From UBA9647 sp049522195 (lineage in GTDB: Bacteria; Bacteroidota; Ignavibacteria; UBA10030), in the NCBI GenBank assembly GCA_049522195.1, contig JBEKOB010000075.1, positions 1 through 19,403 of the forward strand: 19,403 nt of DNA. The letters run 5' to 3'. Below are positions 13,960-19,403 of the stretch, in pieces. Positions within the stretch are counted from its first letter, which is position 1. Each line of letters begins with the position of its first letter. A model generated the notes under the pieces. That model saw only the letters and a program-made list of their open reading frames with translations. It was not told where the DNA came from and did no database searches. The position numbers and the translations under genes were made by a program.

Positions 13960-15435
13960 ATGAAAACTCTAGTATTCATTATGCTGGCTGGTGTGTTTGG
14001 GCTCTCGGTCGCCGCCGGTCAGATTATCCCGATCAAGACGGTACCGGTCGCGACGGGGGATCAGTTCTCGATTTTCCCCTCCGCGAACATGGCAAGCGGA
14101 GACATTTCCGTTGCGGCAGACGACGGGCTTCTGGATCCATTCACGAATCCGGCCAAAGGCTCTCTTATAGAAGGATTGCGCCTGTTCACCGCACCGCAAA
14201 TGTATTCGATTTCGATCAAGCGCGGCACAAGCGAAGGATCGGGCTACTCGCTTCCGATTGGAGCGCTCACGAAGAAGGGAAACTTCTTTGGGGGACTTTA
14301 CTGGGCACGGCAGGAGCTTTCGTCGGAGCAGAATTCGGTCTCCGGCGTCACTCCTAATGTCTCCGGCTCCGCGGCGGGCTTGACCAATGATCCTGAGAAC
14401 AATACATACTCATTCGCTATGCTGGGAGGCTCGATTCCCGGTGCCGGGCTCGCGGTGGGGGCAAGCGTCCTGTGGGGAGATCTCAATGCTCTTGAAGGAG
14501 TGAACCTGCTGTTTCCCCGGAGCCCTAAGGTTCTTCAGAATGGTACACTCGCAGATTACCGGCTGGGGGCGGTGCGAACCATGGACAGGGACCAGCGGCT
14601 TGAGGCGATCGTCGTCCGTTCGACGTTCAAGATGCGATACGACGTCGCAACGGTAGTGACGAACGGCACCACGCAGTCCTCCTCGCTTCAGTACAACCCG
14701 GAATTCGACCAAACCAATCTCTGGGGATTGCAGCTCAGGTACACACGGCCGCTCGCTGAGTTTTGGCGCGTCGGTGCGCTGCTCACCGCGAACTGGAAAG
14801 ATCATCCTAAAATCCCCAACTATGACCTGATGAGCATCCCGCGCGATCCGGGAAACTCGACGGCTTACAACCTGGGAGTCGGGCTCTTCAGGAGCGAGGA
14901 GTACGCCTACTTCGGCGTCGATCTGATCTACGAACCGATCGAAACGGAGACCTGGGCGGAGGCCAACCAAACCACCGCATCCGCGTACGGCAAGGCATTC
15001 ACTCCGGGTACGAAAACGGTGGAGAATTTTTTCTCCTTTGGAAATTGGATCGGCCGCATGGGCTTCAGGACCGGCCAGGAGACGTCTGCATTCCAGTTCG
15101 GACTTCAGCTTCACTGGATTCGATACGACTTCGAACAATTCAACAATCTTCAGGGTTACAAAAGGAACCAGCGCGAATCCTGGGTAGAATGGGCGCTCAC
15201 CGGCGGGTACGGATTCTCATTCGGCCCTGCGCGTTTCCTGTATACCGCTTTGGTCACCATCGGTACGGGCCAGCCAACGGTTTCTACTTCAGGTTGGATG
15301 GGGACAGCCAATTCTCCGGGCTCATCGGTGGGGTATGATGCAGCGGATTTCCTCCCCGCACCCAGCGGTTCGGTCAATGTGCGAAAGGGGTTCGTTTGGA
15401 CGCACATGGTATCTGTGGTATACGATATCGAGTGA
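13960..15435 (+). CDS. Outer-membrane protein of unknown function
   Basis: A 491-residue secreted protein. ATG 13960 has GGGAGG 4 nt upstream and begins a signal peptide (MKTLVFIMLAGVFGLSVAAG, mature start QIIPIK). The N-terminal mature part, DQFSIFPSANMASGDISVAA then DDGLLDPFTNPAKGSLIEG, resembles the DPxxNPA motif seen near the start of barrels of the PorV/FadL kind, in which the chain enters the membrane domain after listing Asn-Pro-Ala. The rest alternates strands and short turns (GLYWARQELS, LAVGASVLWGDL, LWGLQLRYTRPLAEFWRVGA, FQFGLQLHWIRYDFEQF, VSVVYDIE). The barrel call is well supported by this pattern; a named family is not. It is 84 nt after the propeller gene and 11 nt before a lipoprotein gene, so the three probably form one transcript and may work together. 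Confidence 0.8.
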   Translation: MKTLVFIMLAGVFGLSVAAGQIIPIKTVPVATGDQFSIFPSANMASGDISVAADDGLLDPFTNPAKGSLIEGLRLFTAPQMYSISIKRGTSEGSGYSLPIGALTKKGNFFGGLYWARQELSSEQNSVSGVTPNVSGSAAGLTNDPENNTYSFAMLGGSIPGAGLAVGASVLWGDLNALEGVNLLFPRSPKVLQNGTLADYRLGAVRTMDRDQRLEAIVVRSTFKMRYDVATVVTNGTTQSSSLQYNPEFDQTNLWGLQLRYTRPLAEFWRVGALLTANWKDHPKIPNYDLMSIPRDPGNSTAYNLGVGLFRSEEYAYFGVDLIYEPIETETWAEANQTTASAYGKAFTPGTKTVENFFSFGNWIGRMGFRTGQETSAFQFGLQLHWIRYDFEQFNNLQGYKRNQRESWVEWALTGGYGFSFGPARFLYTALVTIGTGQPTVSTSGWMGTANSPGSSVGYDAADFLPAPSGSVNVRKGFVWTHMVSVVYDIE

Positions 15436-15446
15436 GGGAATCCAAG

Positions 15447-15944
15447 ATGAAATCGAACAGCATTTTTTGTCTGTTTGTTTTTTTTCTTGTCTCTTGTTCC
15501 CGTATCAACTCACCTGAGCCGGAGAGGGATTTAAGTATCAGCCTACGGTATGGCGTCTTGGCGCGGAACGAGTTGGACACCTTTCGGAATACGTTGACCA
15601 AGGATCTCATTCTCGATGGGACAATCACGGTTCCATTCCACCTTTCGCAAGCCGAGCTTGACCGTATCACGGCGAAGATGGACCAGATCGACTTCTTCAG
15701 CTACCCGGACACGTTTATGGTCAAGTCCCAGGACAGCATCAGGGTCAGCGTCTCGCCAAACAATACGTACGATTTCAGAGTCTCATCTCATTCGACTCTA
15801 AAAGCGCTCTTCTGGAATGATGCAATCATCGCGAGCGACCCCCAGGCCACCAAGCTGAGGGAGCTCATCACGTTGATCAAAGAGATTGTTGAATCAAAAC
15901 CGGAGTACCATCAGCTGCCGCCTGCACGCGGGGCGTACCTGTAA
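15447..15944 (+). CDS. Small lipoprotein of unknown function
   Basis: A 165-residue lipoprotein. ATG 15447 lies 11 nt after the stop of the barrel gene with GAGGGA nearby. Lipobox LVSC, acylated Cys at 17 (MKSNSIFCLFVFFLVSC). The mature domain has a strand-rich start (SISLRYGVLARNELDTFRNT), then TKDLILDGTITVPFHLSQAE with the helix LDRITAKMDQIDFFSYPDTF, and a late helix KLRELITLIKEIVESK. This order (yG.. ..nE.dTf, tkDl..dG, ls.eel..I) is that of small conserved secreted proteins found with other envelope genes; no enzymatic residues stand out. It is the third gene in a tight run after the propeller and barrel genes and is probably cotranscribed. It likely sits on the inner face of the outer membrane. 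Confidence 0.8.
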   Translation: MKSNSIFCLFVFFLVSCSRINSPEPERDLSISLRYGVLARNELDTFRNTLTKDLILDGTITVPFHLSQAELDRITAKMDQIDFFSYPDTFMVKSQDSIRVSVSPNNTYDFRVSSHSTLKALFWNDAIIASDPQATKLRELITLIKEIVESKPEYHQLPPARGAYL

Positions 15945-15952
15945 AAGAAATA

Positions 15953-16123
15953 AGAAGGCATACTGGGTTTCACTTGCTGAACTCGAGCATGCCCGCGGGG
16001 AACTATGCGACACGGTGGAATGGCACAACCGAGAGCGGCGCGGTTGCTGCAAGCAGAGTGTATTTCTATCACCTTGTGGCCGACGCTCAACGTGCGGTTG
16101 GGAAGATGAGTTTGGTGAAATGA
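15953..16123 (+). pseudogene. Decayed C-terminal remnant of a T9SS sorting domain
   Basis: In the frame of ATG 15989 the sequence reads MPAGNYATRWNGTTESGAVA then ASRVYFYHLVADAQRAVGKM and SLVK, ending in TGA at 16121-16123. This matches the last part of a type A sorting domain (compare MPSGIYFYRLQAGEF and KKMILLK in the gene at 2545-3693): the PAG-Y turn, WNGT, SG-x-VYFY and the KM-x-L-x-K end. The YPNPFNP half and the whole cargo domain are missing, and no start or signal peptide is present. It therefore looks like the 3' end of a gene whose body was deleted, lying directly against the stop of the lipoprotein gene at 15944. Confidence 0.75.
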
Positions 16124-16145
16124 AACCGAAGAGGAGGGCAAACAA

Positions 16146-17279
16146 GTGAGAATCAAATGTGGAGCGGTCATCTCGATCGTGCTGTTTTTCCTGATGGCGT
16201 GTGCGGATCATGGTACAATGTCCTTGGTAGCAACCGGCAGTGAGGAACAGGGGGCTATTGCCTTTCGCATGCTCAAAAGCGAGACTCCGTCCGACGCCTG
16301 GGTCATCGAAGCCCGCCTGGAGCGTGAGGGCTATGCGACGTTGAAGCAATCTGTGTTGGTCCGCGCTTCTCCTGACACTATTAAGATTACAATGAACAGT
16401 ATCCCGACAGGTTCTTGGAAGATCACGGTGGATGCCAAAGATTCGACAGGTACCTTACGATATACAGGCACTTCATTCGTGCAGATCGTCGAAGGGCAGA
16501 CGGTGCAAGCTACAGTGCAGATGAATCCTACCGGGACATCGGGAAATCTGGAAATCATCGTGACGTGGCCTTCTGCAGCGTCGCACCTCCAGGTCCTTGC
16601 CGCAGGAAGCTACTTCGTGGTGCAGCAAATGATACCGGTTTCAATCACGAACGTCTCACGCGAGACGGTGATTCCGGCTTCCTGCTGTACACGACCGGAC
16701 CTTCGTATTCAACAAAAGATCAACGGTACCTGGACACCTCCAGGCGCGTGCGAGTTGATGTGCCCGAGCAGTCTCCTCCCCATGAAGCCGGGGCAGCGGA
16801 TCATGGACAGCTCAATCCACATCGCCCAGCCGGGATTGTACCGGTTGCTGTTGAGATATTGGACGAACACGCCTCAGGGAAGCACCCTCGCCTTCGAAAC
16901 CACCTCGAATGAATTCAACGTGGTCGGCACGCGAAGAGACACGATCAGGCTCGGTGAGGAGTTTGTGCTCAGATTCGGGGAACGCGTCTCTCTGCCCGAC
17001 ACGAACGTTACGCTGGTGTTTCAGGACGTGACAGAGGACTCCCGATGCCCCGACGGAGTTGTTTGTGTTTGGGAGGGAAACGCCAGGATTCTTCTCGGAG
17101 TCAACCAATCGACCGTGACGTTGAATACCACGCTGGATCCGAAGAAAGCCTCTTTCGGTCGCTATGTGATACGATTGAACTGCCTAAGCCCATACCCGAT
17201 GATCGATCGAAGGACGCAGAAGAAAGAATATGTTGCTGCATTAGTCGTCACGACCGGTGTCGCCGGAGACTCTCACTAG
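16146..17279 (+). CDS. Lipoprotein with two Ig-like regions and a Cys cluster
   Basis: A 377-residue lipoprotein. The start is GTG 16146, with GGAGGG 8 nt upstream; no in-frame ATG lies near. Lipobox LMAC, Cys at 19 (MRIKCGAVISIVLFFLMAC). Region 1, about residues 38-140, is beta-rich (GAIAFRMLKSETPSDAWVIE, GSWKITVDAKDSTGTLRYTG, LEIIVTW). Region 2, about 145-265, is an Ig-like fold with a cysteine cluster (IPASCC, GACELMCPSS) that would form disulfides outside the cytoplasm. Region 3, about 280-370, carries the motif EDSRCPDGVVCVWEGNARIL, known from small secreted bacterial domains with a conserved disulfide. It is last in the plus-strand run, 201 nt after the previous gene, and the remnant at 15953-16123 lies between them. 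Role unknown; the neighbourhood suggests the outer membrane. Confidence 0.85.
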   Translation: MRIKCGAVISIVLFFLMACADHGTMSLVATGSEEQGAIAFRMLKSETPSDAWVIEARLEREGYATLKQSVLVRASPDTIKITMNSIPTGSWKITVDAKDSTGTLRYTGTSFVQIVEGQTVQATVQMNPTGTSGNLEIIVTWPSAASHLQVLAAGSYFVVQQMIPVSITNVSRETVIPASCCTRPDLRIQQKINGTWTPPGACELMCPSSLLPMKPGQRIMDSSIHIAQPGLYRLLLRYWTNTPQGSTLAFETTSNEFNVVGTRRDTIRLGEEFVLRFGERVSLPDTNVTLVFQDVTEDSRCPDGVVCVWEGNARILLGVNQSTVTLNTTLDPKKASFGRYVIRLNCLSPYPMIDRRTQKKEYVAALVVTTGVAGDSH

Positions 17280-17420
17280 AAGTTGTCTCTGAACAAGAAA
17301 AGCAGTTGCCACCGCCGCTGCGGAGCCAGGAGTTCATCGACCGCATGGGGGGGGGACGATTGAATGTGCGCACAATGTTCCCTTGGATATCCGCCAGACT
17401 CTGCGGATCTCACCAAAGAC

Positions 17421-17460
17421 ACAAAAACCTCCTTCATCGCTTTTTGCGAATTCGGAGGTT
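17421..17460 (-). terminator. Rho-independent terminator-like hairpin
   Basis: On the minus strand: AACCTCC, internal loop, TCGC-x-GCGA inner stem, GGAGGTT, then a T-run TTTTTGTG. The outer 7-bp and inner 4-bp stems are perfect and separated by 4-nt bulges on each side. It is the first terminator downstream of the ABC ATPase gene (644 nt away). On the plus strand the hairpin is followed by TTCTC, a poor terminator, although it may act weakly on the lipoprotein transcript. Confidence 0.5.
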
Positions 17461-17571
17461 CTCAATCCCGCATTCCACGCGTCAAACTCAGTTGTCAAAG
17501 GCGGGGACGGTGCTTGGTGAGATGGTAGAAGAGTATTCGCACAAAATTAACGTCCGAAAAGTATCGACAAG

Positions 17572-17595
17572 TGTGTACGTAAAAGTACGGACACA
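17572..17595. other. Imperfect 10-bp inverted repeat
   Basis: TGTGTACGTA, loop AAAG, TACGGACACA: a 10-bp stem with one mismatch, about 40 nt before the candidate mini-ORF at 17635. It could be an operator or a hairpin; nothing else identifies it. Confidence 0.3.
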
Positions 17596-17634
17596 GACTT
17601 AAGTGTGGTAACTCAGTTTGAGGGAAAAGGAGGT

Positions 17635-17703
17635 ATGATTGTAGGATTCTGGAGCAAAACAAGGAATCCCCATCGATCTTCACCTATGAGAAATCTTGTT
17701 TGA
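17635..17703 (+). CDS. Possible 22-codon micro-ORF
   Basis: ATG 17635 to TGA 17701-17703 would encode MIVGFWSKTRNPHRSSPMRN then LV. A strong purine run, GAGGGAAAAGGAGG, ends 1 nt before the ATG, which is closer than a working Shine-Dalgarno sequence normally lies. The product has no recognisable feature. I list it because the purine run is unusually good; it may be chance. Confidence 0.15.
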   Translation: MIVGFWSKTRNPHRSSPMRNLV

Positions 17704-17864
17704 AGTTGTTGCAGCTACAGGCAAAGAACACTACTAAACAATACAAGAATTCCCCCGCCTCCTCATGAATCATTCCATCCTGCGACTCGTGTGCACACCC
17801 TTCTTCCCCCCACGGCGGCATCAAGCCTGCCCGCCGGATGTTATTCCCAACGGCAGGTGGGCGC

Positions 17865-17901
17865 CCGCACGTGAAATTTGGTAGCTTCCTAACACGTGCG
17901 G
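17865..17901. repeat. 9-bp inverted repeat
   Basis: CCGCACGTG at 17865-17873 and CACGTGCGG at 17893-17901, a perfect 9-bp stem with 19 nt between. No T-run follows on either strand. The half-site contains CACGTG, itself a palindrome. It may be a protein-binding site or a structural end of an old insertion. Confidence 0.35.
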
Positions 17902-18103
17902 CTGCAGCCAGCTTGGCTAATGCAATCCACCAAGGAGCGCTTCATGCCGCCTCACTAAAAGATTCCTGAGCAATAACGCCTCAAATCAGTCGCAATGCTC
18001 CTCTCCGTTTCCTCTCGCTCATTTGTTGTTAGATGAGACAGCTTTCGTCCGCCTTCCACGCTCCTGCATGGGCTGGTCGTTTCAGAGTGAAGGCCTGGAT
18101 CGC

Positions 18104-18763
18104 TCAGACAACCCTTCCGTCAAGCAGGTTGATGGTCCTCGTGCCGTAAGAAGCATTCTTCTCCGAGTGAGTCACCTGGATGATGGTCGTCCCCTCTTTG
18201 TTCAGCTTCTTGAACAACTCCATGATCTCCTCTCCCTGCGCAGAGTTCAGGTTGCCCGTCGGCTCATCGGCAAGAATGAGTTTTGGACTCGTAATCAAGG
18301 CTCGCGCGACCGCAACCAGTTGCTGTTGTCCGCCGGAAAGCTGATTCGGGAAAAGGTCTTTCTTACCCACGATCTGGAAGCGGTCAAGCGTGTCCGCCAC
18401 GAGGCTCTTCCGCTCCGATGTGCCGATTTTTTTATAGAGAAGCGGGGTCTCGAGATTCTCGTAGACCGTCAGATCATCGATCAGGTGGTAACTCTGAAAA
18501 ACGAAGCCGATATTGTTCTTATGCAACTGTGACCGCGCCTTCTCTCCCATCGTGTGCACCGGCTCACCCAGGAAGTACTGCTCTCCGTCCGATGGATCGT
18601 CCAGCATACCGAGGATGTGAAGCAGCGTGGATTTTCCGGATCCCGATGGTCCCATGATTGAAATAAATTCCCCTTCGCGCATCTCAAGGTTAATGTCCCG
18701 AAGTACGTACGTCTTCACAAAACTATTGGTATACCATTTGAAAAGATTCTTCAGTTTGATCAA
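18104..18763 (-). CDS. ABC transporter ATP-binding protein, MacB/LolD type
   Basis: A 219-residue ATPase subunit. The start is probably TTG 18763, 7 nt after GAGAGG, which gives the family-typical MIKLKNLFKWY; GTG 18769 is also in frame but lies too close to the ribosome site. Walker A GPSGSGKST at 38-46, Q-loop Q90, signature LSGGQQQ at 142-148, Walker B LILADEP at 162-168, H-loop H199. The relatives carry LSGGQQQRVAIARAL; here Arg is replaced by Leu (QLVAVARAL). The sequence fits the MacB/LolD/FtsE-like group, which drives extraction of lipoproteins or export of peptides and macrolides. No permease lies within the window; downstream on its strand is the gene-free stretch. It follows the small gene 18822-19076 by 58 nt. 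Confidence 0.9.
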   Translation of the reverse strand: MIKLKNLFKWYTNSFVKTYVLRDINLEMREGEFISIMGPSGSGKSTLLHILGMLDDPSDGEQYFLGEPVHTMGEKARSQLHKNNIGFVFQSYHLIDDLTVYENLETPLLYKKIGTSERKSLVADTLDRFQIVGKKDLFPNQLSGGQQQLVAVARALITSPKLILADEPTGNLNSAQGEEIMELFKKLNKEGTTIIQVTHSEKNASYGTRTINLLDGRVV

Positions 18764-18821
18764 GTGCACCTCTCTTGGGTTTGAATAGTACGCAATGCTA
18801 GCGACACAGTCTATCTCACAT

Positions 18822-19076
18822 CTACCCTACACGCCTGAACATCAGCGGTATGGTTGTATCCGTCGGCATGCCTATTTGCATCAGCTGCCAATTCTTGTCG
18901 TATGCCGTGATCATTCTTTTCAACCCTTCGACGCGCTCCTCTGCCGGGCGGCACCAATCGCGCCAGTGAAAAACCTCGACGCGATACTTCAATTGTTTCT
19001 TGTGTCCGTTGACCGTCACGTCCACTTCGACGTAATTCTCGGTATCAACAGGCGGGATGTCGATCGGGATGATCAT
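18822..19076 (-). CDS. Small conserved-looking cytosolic protein
   Basis: An 84-residue protein with no signal peptide. ATG 19076 is chosen because GGAGGG lies 10 nt upstream; a TTG at 19103 is in frame but poorer. It opens MIIPIDIPPVDTENYVEVDV, continues TVNGHKKQLKYRVEVFHWRD, then WCRPAEERVEGLKRMITAYD and KNWQLMQIGMPTDTTIPLMF. The sequence has the look of a short conserved hypothetical protein found in Ignavibacteria-like genomes (a Tyr-x-Val-x-Val-x-Val strand, then W-x-x-WC-x-P and a helical end), but I cannot name it and did not search. It is upstream of the ABC ATPase gene on the same strand, so the two may be cotranscribed. Confidence 0.65.
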   Translation of the reverse strand: MIIPIDIPPVDTENYVEVDVTVNGHKKQLKYRVEVFHWRDWCRPAEERVEGLKRMITAYDKNWQLMQIGMPTDTTIPLMFRRVG

Positions 19077-19102
19077 ATCGTCAGCTCCCTCCACCACCAG
19101 CA

Positions 19103-19203
19103 AGTTTAGAGTTTTGAGTTTCGAGTTTAAAGTTTAGAGTTTCAAGTCCCAAGTTCAAGGATCCAGTTTTGGCCGTTCACTATTCACTGTTTACTTTTCA
19201 CCG
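19103..19203. repeat. Degenerate heptameric tandem repeats, two registers
   Basis: From 19103 the sequence steps by exactly 7 nt: AGTTTAG, AGTTTTG, AGTTTCG, AGTTTAA, AGTTTAG, AGTTTCA, then the more divergent AGTCCCA and AGTTCAA (to 19158). After a short gap a second set follows from 19176: TTCACTA, TTCACTG, TTTACTT, TTCACCG (to 19203). The period is clear by eye. Such degenerate 7-mers occur between genes in many environmental bacterial genomes; their role is not established. They lie between the small gene and the transposase fragment. Confidence 0.75.
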
Positions 19204-19291
19204 CCTCAGAACCTCACAACCGATAGCTAAATGCTCCCATGCTCATTTCGATGTAATCTCGAATTTCGAATTGGCGATCACTACTGTCCAA

Positions 19292-19402
19292 CTACAAGTT
19301 GAAGAGATTCAACTGGTTGCGTGGAGGGCAGTGTTGGATTTTGCGTTCAATCGTTGTAAGTACTTGTGGAATAGGTTCTTTCTCGAACAGTGCGACGCTC
19401 AA
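19292..19402 (-). pseudogene. C-terminal tail of a probable IS4-type transposase, cut by the window edge
   Basis: On the minus strand one frame stays open from the right edge to TAG at 19294-19292: LSVALFEKEPIPQVLTTIER then KIQHCPPRNQLNLFNL. The elements LSxxLFEKxPI close to the end and a final NQLNLF match the C terminus I know from IS4-family DDE transposases of Bacteroidota. The catalytic domain lies outside the window, so whether the copy is whole or broken cannot be judged; I use 'pseudogene' only because it is a fragment here. The right inverted repeat of the element should fall between 19204 and 19291; I could not identify it without the left end. Confidence 0.6.
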
Positions 19403-19403
19403 G

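Larger units (their letters stand above)
17280..18103. other. Gene-free convergent stretch
   Basis: 824 bp between the plus-strand lipoprotein and the minus-strand ABC ATPase. It holds several structures listed separately: a minus-strand terminator (17421-17460), a 10-bp imperfect hairpin (17572-17595), a possible 22-codon ORF (17635-17703) and a 9-bp inverted repeat (17865-17901). A run of nine G residues lies at 17347-17355. A plus-strand frame stays open from 17045 to 17602 but starts inside the lipoprotein gene and its product is low-complexity Arg/Ser-rich, so it is not credible. No RNA gene was recognised. Confidence 0.6.

Noticed and set aside
17045..17602. 185-codon open frame crossing the end of the lipoprotein gene
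   Set aside because: It begins inside a well-supported gene in another frame and its product is low-complexity and Arg/Ser-rich with no domain.
17887..18034. TCCTAAC and GTTAGAT pair that might bound another attC site
   Set aside because: GTTAGAT fits GTTRRRY, but the far end fits poorly, the inner arms show little complementarity, and the sequence is unrelated to the repeats at 182-287 and 978-1080.
18023..18532. 169-codon plus-strand frame over the ABC ATPase
   Set aside because: It is antisense to a gene with all ATPase motifs intact.
1..19403. CRISPR array, tRNA or rRNA genes
   Set aside because: No regularly spaced identical repeats, cloverleaf-like sequences or conserved rRNA stretches were seen on either strand by eye.

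Overview
The window looks like a chromosome segment from a member of the FCB superphylum (Bacteroidota/Ignavibacteriota-like). The evidence is two proteins ending in recognisable type IX secretion (T9SS) type A sorting domains with YPNPFNP/YPNPFNL motifs, a PorT-like outer-membrane barrel, a FecI/FecR/FecA-type signalling set with an STN-domain TonB-dependent receptor, and an LVIVD-repeat propeller protein. There are no rRNAs, tRNAs, CRISPR arrays or intact mobile elements. Species level cannot be read from the sequence. Nearly every gene encodes a secreted or envelope protein.

Region 1 (1-2481, minus strand): four short secreted-protein genes, two of them barrel-like. The spacers hold about 105-bp imperfectly palindromic repeats at 182-287 and 978-1080, with a degenerate half copy at 1741-1783. 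The gene-plus-repeat spacing, terminal heptamers close to RYYYAAC/GTTRRRY, and an exact match between the two ends of one unit suggest integron-type gene cassettes, with no integrase in view.

Region 2 (2545-7979, minus strand): two T9SS cargo proteins, a secreted protein whose start lies 1 nt from the upstream stop, a gene-free palindrome-rich block (5654-5952), a small lipoprotein and a barrel protein with a helical insertion.

Region 3 (8278-17279): an ECF sigma factor (minus) facing a plus-strand series: FecR-like anti-sigma, STN-TonB receptor (overlapping), LVIVD propeller, outer-membrane protein, lipoprotein, a decayed T9SS tail fragment and a second lipoprotein. I infer a cell-surface-signalling locus: the receptor senses or imports an unknown ligand, signals via FecR to the sigma factor, and the downstream envelope proteins are candidate co-receptors or effectors. 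A cluster of stem-loops at 12492-12611 separates the receptor from its downstream genes.

Region 4 (17280-19403): an 824-bp gene-free convergent stretch with inverted repeats, a minus-strand terminator and a G9 tract; then minus-strand genes for a MacB/LolD-type ABC ATPase without a permease in view and a small conserved-looking protein; then a heptameric repeat tract and the C-terminal tail of a probable IS4-type transposase running off the right edge.
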